The position numbers were made by a program, and so were the translations under genes. A stretch of 64,000 bases of DNA from Leifsonia shinshuensis (GTDB lineage: Bacteria > Actinomycetota > Actinomycetes > Actinomycetales > Microbacteriaceae), in assembly GCF_013410375.1 (NCBI RefSeq), contig NZ_JACCFL010000001.1, positions 124,001-188,000 of the forward strand. The letters are read 5' to 3'. Positions within the stretch are counted from its first letter, which is position 1; the number at the start of each line of letters is the position of its first letter. The notes under the pieces were generated by a model. It was not told the origin of the DNA. It saw only the letters and a list, made by a program, of their open reading frames with translations, and ran no database searches. Of the stretch, positions 35,701 through 44,072 are shown piece after piece.

Positions 35701-36434
35701 GTCGGGGACGCGGCCGCGAGCTCGTAGAGCGGCACGAGCCGCTCGACCACCCGGTCGACGGTCTCGTCGAACGACCACATCGAGAGCTGGGAGGCGATCG
35801 ACGACACCTTGATGGAGACGTAGTCGACGTCGTCGCGCGCGAGCAGCGCACGCGTCCCCTCCAGCCGGCGGGCGGCCTCCTGCTCGCCGAGCACGGCCTC
35901 GCCGAGCAGGTTGAGGTTGAGCCGGGCGCCGTGGCCCTCCCGGTCCTTCGGCGAGCGCAGCTGCGCGATGGCCGGCCCGAGCTTCTCCGGCGTCGCGTCC
36001 ACCACGAGATGGCCGACCATGCTGCGCAGCACGCGCCGCGCGATCGGGATGACCACCCAGGGCAGCACCGGTCCGAAAACGCCGCCGAGCCAGATCGCCG
36101 CGCGCATGTACCAGGGCAGGAAGGCCGGGATCCGCTTGGCGACCCGCTGCAGGTTGTAGCCGGCCACGAAGAGGTCCTGCGGCCGGGCGACGCCGTCGAT
36201 GAAGCCGACGGCGAAGTCGAGGCCGTGCGGGTCGCGCAGCACGCCGGCGAGGCGCTCGGCCGCCGGGTCGCGCGGCGCGTCCTCGCCGCTGCGCGCGCTC
36301 TCGGCGAGCCAGCGCCGGACGAGCTCGACGGCCTCCTGGGCGACGTGCGCGGGCCGCGCCTCGCCCGCGGCGGGCGCGCCGAGCGCGTCCGGCCGCACCG
36401 TGTGCGCGTCGTCCGTGTGTTCAACCATGTCCAC
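32715..36434 (-). CDS. putA: Bifunctional proline dehydrogenase / P5C dehydrogenase
   Basis: The protein of 1239 residues oxidises proline to glutamate in two steps. Residues 1-500 form the FAD proline dehydrogenase barrel (DYVSIKVSSIASQ, KFINLDMEEYRDLDL, VRVVKGANLAMER, and the arginine pair in YLIRRLEEN). Residues 600-1050 form the aldehyde dehydrogenase (TPPWNFPVAIPAGG, LAETSGKNAIIV, catalytic Cys837 in GHAGQKCSAAS, FFGPVLG). A linker of about 90 residues joins them, and about 170 extra C-terminal residues follow. No DNA-binding domain is present. GAGGAA lies 7 bases before the GTG at 36432-36434; ATG 36428 is an alternative. A LysR gene is divergent. Confidence 0.93.
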   Translation of the reverse strand: MDMVEHTDDAHTVRPDALGAPAAGEARPAHVAQEAVELVRRWLAESARSGEDAPRDPAAERLAGVLRDPHGLDFAVGFIDGVARPQDLFVAGYNLQRVAKRIPAFLPWYMRAAIWLGGVFGPVLPWVVIPIARRVLRSMVGHLVVDATPEKLGPAIAQLRSPKDREGHGARLNLNLLGEAVLGEQEAARRLEGTRALLARDDVDYVSIKVSSIASQLSMWSFDETVDRVVERLVPLYELAAASPTPKFINLDMEEYRDLDLTIAVFERILGRPGLLGLEAGIVLQAYLPDALDALQGLTEWATRRRAQGGAPIKVRVVKGANLAMERVDAAIHGWPLATYGSKQATDTNYKRVLDWALTPEHTDAVKIGVAGHNLFDVAYAWILASHRGVTGRIDFEMLLGMATEQAEAVKRTVGQLLLYTPVVDPGEFDVAISYLIRRLEENASQENFMSAVFELGSDRGLFDRERDRFLASVADLEADPLPRGAAPLPNRTQDRSREWEQETAESFTRPPAVDAEATVDGPAGPAGAEAEGLTSVVLGLTRGSGGAALEPPAPAVAGAATAGFQNTADTDPSLAANRGWGRRILARSATSELGLRTIAAAEVVDPGHLDRILTAVRSAGTAWGARPGSERGAVLDRAGHALEANRDRLIEVMAGETGKTIAEADVEVSEAVDFAHYYASLARELDAVQGAVFVPSALTVVTPPWNFPVAIPAGGVLAALAAGSGVVIKPAPQARRAAAVMVEALWEAGIPQELLALVDVAENDLGRQLVADPRVDRVILTGSYETAKLFRSWRPDLPLLAETSGKNAIIVTPSADYDLAVADIVKSAFGHAGQKCSAASLVILVGSAARSERFRNQLVDATTSLRVGYPQDPVSQMGPLIEPASGKLLHALTTLGADEEWLVEPRPLDDTGRLWSPGIRTGVQPGSYFHLTEFFGPVLGIMTARNLDEAIRFQNAIEYGLTAGLHSLDSDELAQWLDTVEAGNLYVNRGITGAIVRRQPFGGWKRSSVGAGTKAGGPNYLLGLGSWQPESGASSSSLHLRGLEPRVSDLIESGQSSMDYPAFDLVRRSALSDAIAVATEYHQAKDVSGLGVERNIFRYRPVPVAIRLSEGSGLPELLRVMAAATVARSPFTVSTSVALPRGTQQLLKSREVEVVVETDEHWLSRVRGRRVTAHRIRLIGGDPAALAAALGGTPDVAIYSGPVTPSGRIEVLPFLHEQAISITNHRFGNPTTFSEGVI

Positions 36435-36591
36435 GACTGTATTCCTCGCTCCTGAGGCGACGCGGGATGCCCGGTGATCTGTGGAGAAGTCGCAGTCGCC
36501 ACTGCCTGTGGATACATTCTGAATGCGGTTTATCATCGGCAATAGCGAACGTTTCCGAACAATATCGCTCACCCCCACCGAATGGTTGTGC

Positions 36592-37533
36592 ATGCTCGAC
36601 ATCCGCAGGCTCCGCCTCCTGCACGAACTCCGCATCCGCGGCACCGTCGCCGGCGTCGCCGCAGCGCTCTCGTACAGTCCGTCCTCGGTGTCCCAGCAGC
36701 TCGCGGCGCTCGAGCGCGAGGCCGGCGCGGTCCTGCTGGTCAAGTCCGGGCGGCGCCTGCAGTTCACCCCGCAGGGCGAACTGCTCGCGCAGCGGGCTGC
36801 GGCCATCCTCGACGCCCTCGACGCCGCGGAGGCCGCCGTCGCCGGCTCCGGCGCGACCGTCGCCGGGGTGGTCCGGGTCGCGGTCTTCCAGTCCGCAGCG
36901 CACGCCATCCTGCCCGCGGCCGTCGCGTCGCTCGCGCGCGACTACCCGGAGCTGCGCGTGGAGGTGACGGAGCGCGAGCCGGAGCAGGGCCTCTTCGACG
37001 TGTCCGCGCGCGACTTCGACCTCGCGGTCGCCGAGCAGTACCCGGGCAGCACCCGTCCGCTGCGCGCCGACCTCGACCGCACCGACCTCGCCGCCGACGG
37101 CATCCACCTCGCCACCGCGGCCGACCGCGGCGCACGGGTCCGCGCCGACTCGCTCGCGGGCGCCGCCGGCCTCCCCTGGGTGCTGGAGCCGGAGGGGACC
37201 GTCTCGCGCACCTGGGCCGTCCAGCTCTGCCGCGCCGCCGGCTTCGAGCCCGACGTGCGCTTCGAGACCGCCGACCTGGTGACGCACATCCGCCTCGTCG
37301 CCTCGGGCAACGCCGTGGGGCTGCTGCCGGACCTGGTCTGGGCGGGCGCCCGCCCGGAGGTCGCGCTGCTGCCCCTCCCCGGCGCGCCGCGGCGCACGAT
37401 CTTCACGTCCGCGCGCCGCTCGTCCGCGTCGAGTCCCGGAGTGGTCGCGGCGCGCCGGGCGCTCGCGGAGGCGGTGCCCGCCGAGCACGCCCCGCACGGC
37501 CACGGCGCCCCGCACGGTCACGGCGCGTCCTGA
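36592..37533 (+). CDS. LysR-family regulator, probably of putA
   Basis: The protein of 313 residues begins MLDIRRLRLLHELRIRGTVA with a LysR helix-turn-helix (YSPSSVSQQLAALEREAG) and has an effector domain with AVFQSAAHAILPAAV and VEVTEREPEQGL. It ends with a His-Gly-rich tail (HGHGAPHGHGAS) that could bind metal. The gap to putA (157 bases) contains repeated elements (AATAGCGAAC and AATATCGCTC near 36540-36570) that are candidate LysR sites. The ATG at 36592 is chosen by the family start; no good ribosome binding site is seen. In-frame ATGs lie further upstream. Confidence 0.85.
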   Translation: MLDIRRLRLLHELRIRGTVAGVAAALSYSPSSVSQQLAALEREAGAVLLVKSGRRLQFTPQGELLAQRAAAILDALDAAEAAVAGSGATVAGVVRVAVFQSAAHAILPAAVASLARDYPELRVEVTEREPEQGLFDVSARDFDLAVAEQYPGSTRPLRADLDRTDLAADGIHLATAADRGARVRADSLAGAAGLPWVLEPEGTVSRTWAVQLCRAAGFEPDVRFETADLVTHIRLVASGNAVGLLPDLVWAGARPEVALLPLPGAPRRTIFTSARRSSASSPGVVAARRALAEAVPAEHAPHGHGAPHGHGAS

Positions 37534-37561
37534 AGCCGACGCATCCCATAGGCTCTGAGCC

Positions 37562-39151
37562 ATGACCGACCCCGCAGCCTCCCCCGCAGCCGCGAGCCAC
37601 GATGTCGTGATCGTCGGCGGCGGTCACAACGGCCTCACCGCCGCCGCCTACCTCGCCAAGGCAGGGCGCAGCGTGATCCTGCTCGAACGCCTCGACGACG
37701 TCGGCGGCGCCGCCGTCAGCGCCCAGGCCTTCCCCGGCGTCGAGGCCAGGCTCTCGCGCTACTCGTACCTCGTCAGCCTCCTGCCGCAGCGGATCATCGA
37801 CGATCTCGGCCTCGACATCCGGCTGGCCCGGCGCCGTTACTCCTCGTACACCCCCGTGCCGGGCGACCCCGACGGCGCCGGGCTCCTCATCGACAACACC
37901 GACGCGGAGGCGACCGCCGCGTCCTTCGCCCGGATCGGCGCCGCGGCGGACGCCGACGCGTTCACCCGCTTCTACGAGTCCACCGGCTCCGTCGCCCGGG
38001 CGCTCTGGCCGACCGTCACCGAGCCGCTCCTCACGCGCAGCGAGGCCAAGGCCCTGGTCGGCGACGACGAGCTCTGGGACGCGCTCATCGAGCGTCCGAT
38101 CGGCGGCTTCATCGAGTCCCGGCTGCAGAACGACCTGGTCCGCGGCGTGGCCGCGACCGACGCGCTCATCGGGACGTTCGCGAGCGTCGACGAGCCCGAC
38201 CTGTACCAGAACCGCTGCTTCCTCTACCACGTGATCGGCCAGGGCACCGGCGAGTGGGACGTCCCGGTCGGCGGCATGGGATCCGTCACCGGCGAGCTGG
38301 CACGGGTCGCCCGCGAGGCCGGCGCGCGCATCGTCACCGGCGCGGAGGTCACCTCCATCAGCCCGGACGGCACGGTCTCCTACACGCGCAACGGCCACGA
38401 GCGCCGCGTGGACGGCGGCACTGTGCTGGTGAACGTCGCTCCGGACGTGCTCGACGCCCTCCTGGGCGAGCCCGCCGACCCGCCGCGCCCGCGCGCCGAG
38501 GGCGCCCAGGTCAAGGTCAACCTCCTCCTGAAGCGCCTGCCGAGGCTGCGGGACGAGTCGATCGACCCCGCAGCGGCGTTCGGCGGGACCTTCCACATCA
38601 ACGAGACGCTCTCGCAGCTGGAGGCCGCGCACGCGGGGATGCTGCGCGGCGTGATGCCCGAGCTGCTGCCCTGCGAGATCTACTGCCACACGCTCGCGGA
38701 CCCCAGCATCCTCGACCCCGACCTCGCCGAGAGCGGCGCCCAGACGATCACCGTGTTCGGCCTGCACACCCCCGACCGCTGGCTGACCGACGACAACAAC
38801 GACGCGACCCGGCAGCGCCTCCAGGACGCCGTGCTCGCCTCGCTGAACTCGGTGCTCGCCGAGCCGATCGAGAGCCTGCTGCTCACCGACGGCGACGGCA
38901 ACCCGTGCATCGAGACGAAGACCACACGCGACCTGGAGCAGGCGCTCAACATGCCGGGCGGCAACATCTTCCACGGGCCGCTCTCCTGGCCGTTCGCCGA
39001 GGACGACGACGACCTGCGCACCCCCGCGCAGCGCTGGGGCGTGGCGACCAGGCACGACCGCATCCTGCTGTGCGGGTCCGGAGCGCGCCGCGGCGGCGCG
39101 GTCAGCGGGCTCGGCGGCCACAACGCAGCGATGGCGGTCCTGGAGGGCTGA
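37562..39151 (+). CDS. FAD-dependent amine oxidase/phytoene desaturase-like oxidoreductase
   Basis: This 529-residue protein starts with the dinucleotide-binding motif VIVGGGHNGLTAAAYLAKAG and LLERLDDVGGAA, and ends with the FAD-contacting LCGSGARRGGAVSGLGGHNAAM. The overall pattern matches the PYROXD2/CrtI-like family of FAD oxidoreductases. The substrate is unknown, and no carotenoid genes are nearby. A TAGGCT box (37549-37554) lies 7 bases before the ATG, so the gene is probably leaderless and separate from the upstream LysR gene. Confidence 0.85.
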   Translation: MTDPAASPAAASHDVVIVGGGHNGLTAAAYLAKAGRSVILLERLDDVGGAAVSAQAFPGVEARLSRYSYLVSLLPQRIIDDLGLDIRLARRRYSSYTPVPGDPDGAGLLIDNTDAEATAASFARIGAAADADAFTRFYESTGSVARALWPTVTEPLLTRSEAKALVGDDELWDALIERPIGGFIESRLQNDLVRGVAATDALIGTFASVDEPDLYQNRCFLYHVIGQGTGEWDVPVGGMGSVTGELARVAREAGARIVTGAEVTSISPDGTVSYTRNGHERRVDGGTVLVNVAPDVLDALLGEPADPPRPRAEGAQVKVNLLLKRLPRLRDESIDPAAAFGGTFHINETLSQLEAAHAGMLRGVMPELLPCEIYCHTLADPSILDPDLAESGAQTITVFGLHTPDRWLTDDNNDATRQRLQDAVLASLNSVLAEPIESLLLTDGDGNPCIETKTTRDLEQALNMPGGNIFHGPLSWPFAEDDDDLRTPAQRWGVATRHDRILLCGSGARRGGAVSGLGGHNAAMAVLEG

Positions 39152-39268
39152 GGGCGTCCTCGGAAGGACTGAAAACTCTCGCACACGACACCCAGGCGTG
39201 GCCCCCTGCCGGAATCGTGAGCCGGTGACTAGTCTGTGGTTCACGAGGGGACTCTCCAGGAGGTCACC

Positions 39269-39823
39269 ATGATGCCGCAGCCGACAGGACGACTCGTTCG
39301 CAAAGACGACGGAGTGTATGTGGTCCTCGACCGCATCTTCAAGGCTCCGATCGAGGAGGTGTGGACGTACTTCAGCCGATCGCCGCGGCTCGCGGAGTGG
39401 ATCGGCGAGTACACCGGGACCGGCTCGACCGGCGCGGTCAAGTTCCGGATGAACGCGGAGGGCGAGGGCGCCGAGTGGCAGAACGTCGCCGTCATGCTCT
39501 GCGACGCCCCGCACCGGCTCCACGTCGACGTCGGCAAGGCGCCGGACTCGCTCGTGATGTTCGTCCACCTGACCGAGGCGAGCGGTCACACGACCGTCAC
39601 CTTCGGGCAGCGGCTGCGCGCGGTCGGCTCCTCGGCGGACTACTGCATCGGCTGGGACTACTACCTGGACCGCCTGGTCGCCGCGCACAACGGCAAGCAG
39701 CTGCCGGACTGGGAGGACTACTACCCGGCGATGCGCGACCACTACGAGACGCTGTGCCGGGAGCTGGACCGCGACCTCCGCGCCGAGCACGCGACCGCCC
39801 AGCGGAACGGCACGACCGGCTGA
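39269..39823 (+). CDS. SRPBCC-domain protein
   Basis: The protein of 184 residues has an SRPBCC fold: VYVVLDRIFKAPIEEVWTYFS at the N-terminus, WIGEYTGTGSTGAVKFRM, and the final helix around YCIGWDYYLDRLVAAH. It resembles polyketide-cyclase/AHSA1-like proteins of unknown ligand. CAGGAGGT lies 4 bases before the ATG at 39269. It follows the oxidoreductase gene after 117 bases and is 27 bases from the convergent glycosylase gene. Confidence 0.8.
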   Translation: MMPQPTGRLVRKDDGVYVVLDRIFKAPIEEVWTYFSRSPRLAEWIGEYTGTGSTGAVKFRMNAEGEGAEWQNVAVMLCDAPHRLHVDVGKAPDSLVMFVHLTEASGHTTVTFGQRLRAVGSSADYCIGWDYYLDRLVAAHNGKQLPDWEDYYPAMRDHYETLCRELDRDLRAEHATAQRNGTTG

Positions 39824-39850
39824 CCCGCGCCGACGCCTCCCGGCCGCCGC

Positions 39851-40804
39851 TCAGTGCCAGCGGTGGTCCTGGAGGGCGACGCGCGGCCCGCGGCGCTGGA
39901 AGCGGAACCCGCTGGCGAGGATCAGCCGCACCACGCGCTGACGCTGGCCGCGCCAGGGCTCGAGCAGTTCGAGCATCCCGTCGTCGTCCACCCGCGAGCC
40001 GGTGAGCGCCTCGCCCACCTGGTGCGCGAGGTGGTAGTCGCCGACGCTGACCAGGTCGGGATGCGCGTGCGAGCGCTGCAGCGTCTCGGCCGCGGTCCAC
40101 TGCCCGACTCCGGAGATGGTCCGGAGGGCCGCCTCCGCCGCGTCGAGGGAGGCCGCCGCCGCGATGGCGCGCTCCAGGGACGATGCGACCACGAGGACGG
40201 CCTGGACGGCGCGGGCCCGCCGCGGGTCGACGCCGGCACGATGCCAGTCCCAGGAGGGGATGCCGCGCCACTGCTGGAGCGTCGGCACCACGCGCATGCC
40301 CTCCGGCGCAGGACCGGGGGCGGGCTCGCCGTACCAGCGCAGCAGGCGCGCCCACGACCGGTAGGCCTCCAGGCTGGTGACGCGCTGCTCGATGATCGCG
40401 GGGAGGAGCGCTTCGAGCACCAGCCCGGTGCGCGTCAGCCGCAGGCCGGGGTTGCGGTGCAGGCTGTCCCGGAGCAGCGGGTGCGACCGGACGTCCAGCC
40501 GCGACCAGTCGTCGCCGCGCCCGAGCAGCTCCGGTACCGCGGAGATCACCCAGTGGGCGCCCGGTCCCCAGGCCGCGGCCGACACGCTCCCGTCCGCGGC
40601 CGGGCGGAGGACGCGCAGGGTCGCCGGACCCTCCGGGGTTCGCCAGGTGCGCCACATCCCGCCGAGGTCCCAGGTCGTCGTCGGGTCGTACGGCCCCCGG
40701 CCGAGCTGCCCGAGCGTGCCGGAGAGGTCGAGGGCGCCGGCCGGACGGTACACCGTCTCCACGGCGCGCCCGGACGGGGCGTCGGCGGGGAGCACGGCGG
40801 TCAT
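39851..40804 (-). CDS. DNA-3-methyladenine glycosylase II-like protein (HhH-GPD)
   Basis: The protein of 317 residues carries a helix-hairpin-helix-GPD domain in its C-terminal two thirds: AIIEQRVTSLEAYRSW, the hairpin ISGVGQWTAAETL and the downstream SVGDYHLAHQVG with the likely catalytic Asp. It would remove alkylated bases from DNA. The first 100 residues form a small beta domain as in AlkA. A TAGCAT box (complement of 40812-40817) is 7 bases before the ATG at 40802-40804, so the transcript is probably leaderless. It is divergent from the FAD oxidase gene. Confidence 0.85.
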   Translation of the reverse strand: MTAVLPADAPSGRAVETVYRPAGALDLSGTLGQLGRGPYDPTTTWDLGGMWRTWRTPEGPATLRVLRPAADGSVSAAAWGPGAHWVISAVPELLGRGDDWSRLDVRSHPLLRDSLHRNPGLRLTRTGLVLEALLPAIIEQRVTSLEAYRSWARLLRWYGEPAPGPAPEGMRVVPTLQQWRGIPSWDWHRAGVDPRRARAVQAVLVVASSLERAIAAAASLDAAEAALRTISGVGQWTAAETLQRSHAHPDLVSVGDYHLAHQVGEALTGSRVDDDGMLELLEPWRGQRQRVVRLILASGFRFQRRGPRVALQDHRWH

Positions 40805-40899
40805 GCACGGCATGCTACGTCACGCGGCTGACGATCGCGCGGCGCACGGTCGCCGGGACGGGCTGGCCGAGTGTCGGTGGCCTCCCGTAGGTTCTCGCC

Positions 40900-42270
40900 A
40901 TGGGAATCGATATCGAAGCCGACGCCGTCGCGCGCCTCCGCGACCGCGTCCACGGAACCGTCTACGTGCGCGGCGACGAGGGGCTCGCCGCCGAGGTCGC
41001 CTGCTTCAACCCCGCGATCCGGCACGACCCGGACGTCGTGGTCGCCGTGGCCGACGAGGGGGACGTCGCGGAGGCGGTGCGCTTCGCCCGCGAGCACGGC
41101 CTCCCGGTGCGCGTCCAGGCCACCGGCCACGGGTCGGAGGCTCCGATCAGCGGCGGCCTCATCGTCTCCACGCGTGCGCTCGACACGATCGACGTGGACG
41201 GCGGGTCACGGCTGGTCCGGCTCGGCGCCGGAGTCCGCTGGGCCCCGGTGATCGCCGCGGCCGCCGAGTACGGGCTCGCACCGATCACCGGATCCTCGAC
41301 CAGCGTCGGCGCGGTCGGCTACACGCTCGGCGGAGGCCTCGGCCCGCTGGCCCGCACGCACGGCTTCACAGCCGACTGGGTGCGCGGCTTCCGCGTCGTC
41401 ACCGCCGACGGCGACATCGTGACGGCCGACGCCGAGTCGCATCCGGAGCTGTTCTGGGCGCTCCGCGGCGGCAAGGGCGGCCTCGGCGTCGTCACCGAGA
41501 TGACGCTGGAGCTGGTGCCGCTGACGACCCTCTACGCCGGAAGCGTCTTCTTCGAGGGCGACGCGATCGAGCCGGCCTTCCGCGCCTGGGTCGACTGGGC
41601 GGGCGCGCTGGGGGAGGAGGCCACGACCTCCGTCGTGCTGCTGCGCGTTCCCGACGTCGACGGCCCGCCTCCGCCGCTCCGCGGTCGCACCGTGCTCAGC
41701 GTGCGGTTCGCCTACCCGGGCGACGCGTCGGAGGGCGAGCGCCTGTTCGCGCCGATCCGCGCGGCGGCGCCGGTCTTCCTCGACTTCGTCGGAGAGATCC
41801 CCACCACGGCCGTGGCGACCATCCACAACGATCCGGAGGAGGGCGCGCCGGCCTGGATCCGCGGCTTCATGCTGGACGACTTCGACGTGGCGGACGGCGA
41901 CGCGCTCTTCGACGTGGCCGGTCCCAGCGTCGATTCGCCGTTCCTCGCGCTGGAGATCCGCCAGCTCGGCGGCGCCGCCCGGCGCGACACCCGGGACGGC
42001 ACGGCGGTCGGCGGACGCGACAGCGGCTACGCCCTGAGCGCCATCGCCGCCGATCCCGCGACCTTCGGCACCACGGCTCCGGCGGCGGCCGAGGCGATCA
42101 CCCGCGCGCTGGAGCACCGCATCTCCGCGATCACCAACGTCAACTGGGCGGCCGATCTGACGGACCCGGCGGTGTTCGCGGCGACCTGGCCGGCCGAGGT
42201 GCGCGCCCGGCTCACCGAGGCGCGCGCGACCTACGATCCGGAGGGCGTCTTCGCGTTCGGGCCGGCCTGA
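40900..42270 (+). CDS. FAD-binding PCMH-type oxidase
   Basis: This 456-residue oxidoreductase has the PCMH FAD-binding domain: QATGHGSEAPISGGLIVSTR, where the His may hold FAD covalently, LGAGVRWAPVI, GSSTSVGAVGYTLGGGLG and RGGKGGLGVVTEMTLEL. A C-terminal substrate domain lacks the typical BBE ending. Relatives oxidise sugars, alkaloids or nicotine-like compounds; no substrate can be named. A TAGGTT box (40888-40893) is 6 bases before the ATG, indicating a leaderless transcript. Confidence 0.87.
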   Translation: MGIDIEADAVARLRDRVHGTVYVRGDEGLAAEVACFNPAIRHDPDVVVAVADEGDVAEAVRFAREHGLPVRVQATGHGSEAPISGGLIVSTRALDTIDVDGGSRLVRLGAGVRWAPVIAAAAEYGLAPITGSSTSVGAVGYTLGGGLGPLARTHGFTADWVRGFRVVTADGDIVTADAESHPELFWALRGGKGGLGVVTEMTLELVPLTTLYAGSVFFEGDAIEPAFRAWVDWAGALGEEATTSVVLLRVPDVDGPPPPLRGRTVLSVRFAYPGDASEGERLFAPIRAAAPVFLDFVGEIPTTAVATIHNDPEEGAPAWIRGFMLDDFDVADGDALFDVAGPSVDSPFLALEIRQLGGAARRDTRDGTAVGGRDSGYALSAIAADPATFGTTAPAAAEAITRALEHRISAITNVNWAADLTDPAVFAATWPAEVRARLTEARATYDPEGVFAFGPA

Positions 42271-42319
42271 GCGACGGTGGGCTCCCGGACTGAGCGCGGA
42301 CTCACGGGCTGAGCCCCGT

Positions 42320-42871
42320 TCAGTCAGCCCAGACGCTCGGCGCCTCCGCGCGCGTCGACGGGAGGGCGGCGTCCGCGCCCCACTCGAGCAGCCACTCCGG
42401 CACCGTGACATCGGTCGGAGCCGGCCCGACCGCCTCCAGCAGCTCCTCGATGGACACGACCCCGCCGCCGCGCTTGAGGAACCGGCCCCGGATGAACGCC
42501 TGCGTGTAGATCTCGCCGTCGACGGTGAACCGCTGCTCCACGTAGACGGCCTTCTCGTCGAAGCCGAGGATGCGCGACTCGACCACGAACGGCTGCCACA
42601 GCTCCAGCGACTTCCGGAACGAGATGGTCTCCGACGCGACCACGGGGTACCAGCCGCGCTCGGAGAAGGTCGCCCAGACGCCGTTCCTGCGCAGCAGGTC
42701 GAAGCGGCCGATGTCGGCGATCGAGAGATACACGCCGTTGTTCATGTGCTTCAGGATGTCGAGGTCGGTCGGCATCACGCGGAAGCGGGTGCGCGCGACG
42801 TCCCAGTGACCGAGCGGTTCGCCGAAGCGGGAGAGGAAAGCGTGGAGCATCGTCCGGAAGATCATGTGCAC
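42320..42871 (-). CDS. Hotdog-fold acyl-CoA thioesterase-like protein
   Basis: The protein of 183 residues is of the 4HBT/THEM6-like type. It has MPTDLDILKHMNNGVYLSIAD, where Asp and Asn are usual for the hotdog active site, then ETISFRKSLELWQPFVVESRILG and AFIRGRFLK. Its likely role is hydrolysis of an acyl thioester. The GTG at 42869-42871 is supported by a TAACAT box 6 bases upstream, so it is probably leaderless. An in-frame ATG lies 6 bases later. It is divergent from the LysM lipoprotein gene. Confidence 0.82.
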   Translation of the reverse strand: MHMIFRTMLHAFLSRFGEPLGHWDVARTRFRVMPTDLDILKHMNNGVYLSIADIGRFDLLRRNGVWATFSERGWYPVVASETISFRKSLELWQPFVVESRILGFDEKAVYVEQRFTVDGEIYTQAFIRGRFLKRGGGVVSIEELLEAVGPAPTDVTVPEWLLEWGADAALPSTRAEAPSVWAD

Positions 42872-42957
42872 GCGGTCATGTTAGTGATGCGCCAACGCCT
42901 CCTCAGCTTCGTTGTCGATGCTCTCCAAGCCCGCTAGGGTTCTGCGAGGGGGAAATC

Positions 42958-43854
42958 GTGCCGAATCGAATAATCCGGAGACGTGCGGCGGCGGCGGCGG
43001 TCGCCGCTGCGACGGTCGTGGCGCTGCTCGCAGGCTGCGCGCTGTTCGCGGGCGGAGGCCGGCCGGGCGGTGCGCCGACCCACGGCCGGACGCCGAAGCC
43101 CACCAGTACGCCAATGGCGGACGCGCGCAGCCTCGGCACCGCGACGCCGACGGCAACGCCCACCCCGACGAGCACGCCGGTTCCGCCGCCGACACTGACG
43201 CCCGTTCCCGCGGGCACCGTCGTGGCCGAGGCGAACGTGGCTTCGCCCAAGGGCAGCATCCACTTCCACTACCGGGTGGTCTCGAACGGCGACAACACGT
43301 ACTCCGCCCAGTACTCGAACTTCACCTCCACGGTTCCGGTGCCGGTTTCCGTGACGTTCATCGAGGTCCCGCCGAGCGTCGGCGACGGCCTGACCTATCA
43401 CGGGGTCGGGGACCACGCGCTCGGCGGCCCGACCTCGTCCACGGCACCGGCGTCAACGGCGCTGCTCGCGGGCACCGGTCAGCCGTCCTACCTCGCCGCG
43501 CTCGTCACGTACTCGTCCGCCGCGTCGTTCGACGGCGTCCCGCAGGAGCTCGGCCCGAACAAGGTGCTCGCGGTCGACACGGTCCGCTGGTCGGTGCCGG
43601 TCCGGCAGACGAACGTGCACCCGGCCGACGCCGGCGCACGGCCCAACGCGACGGGGACGGTCACGGCGAGGACGGCCTCCGGCGCGCCCAAGCGCTACGA
43701 GGTCGCGGCGGGCGACACCACGACGAGCGTCGCCGACCGTTTCGGCATCCCGGTGGAGTGGCTGCTCTGGCTCAACCCCGACCTCCCGGGAGACGGCGGC
43801 AACCAGTACCTCCTCGCCTCGACCGCCCTCAACCTGGACCCGGACAGCCTCTGA
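42958..43854 (+). CDS. LysM-domain lipoprotein
   Basis: The protein of 298 residues has an Arg-rich signal peptide ending in the lipobox LLAGC, then a Pro/Thr-rich wall-spanning linker (about residues 40-85). A middle beta-rich domain of unknown type follows (residues 90-220), and a C-terminal LysM domain with YEVAAGDTTTSVADRFGIPVEW and LLWLNP. It is expected to be membrane-anchored and to bind peptidoglycan. GAGGGGG lies 5 bases before the GTG start. It is preceded by the divergent thioesterase and converges with menD across a repeat-rich gap. Confidence 0.82.
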   Translation: MPNRIIRRRAAAAAVAAATVVALLAGCALFAGGGRPGGAPTHGRTPKPTSTPMADARSLGTATPTATPTPTSTPVPPPTLTPVPAGTVVAEANVASPKGSIHFHYRVVSNGDNTYSAQYSNFTSTVPVPVSVTFIEVPPSVGDGLTYHGVGDHALGGPTSSTAPASTALLAGTGQPSYLAALVTYSSAASFDGVPQELGPNKVLAVDTVRWSVPVRQTNVHPADAGARPNATGTVTARTASGAPKRYEVAAGDTTTSVADRFGIPVEWLLWLNPDLPGDGGNQYLLASTALNLDPDSL

Positions 43855-43909
43855 CCGTCGGGAAGGGCGGGCACGGCCGGGCGCGACCCCGCTCGGCTGC
43901 GTAGGCACG

Positions 43910-44055
43910 GCGGCGCCGGCGCGACGATCCCGGCGGGACATCGCCGCGGACGACAGCCGACCACGCGACGATCGCGATGCGGCGCCGGCGCGACGATCCC
44001 GGCGGAACATCCGCAGAGACGACTTCAGACGACGCGACGCGGCGCCGCGGCGGAC
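43910..44055. repeat. Degenerate direct repeats between LysM gene and menD
   Basis: A GC-rich block beginning GCGGCGCCGGCGCGACGATC recurs at 43910 and 43979 (period 69), and a weaker third copy (GCGGCGCCGCGGCGGAC) begins near 44040. The first two share about 28 of 29 bases. The region lies in the 218-base gap between two convergent genes and encodes nothing recognisable. Confidence 0.7.
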
Positions 44056-44072
44056 CCACCGGGCCGCACTGC

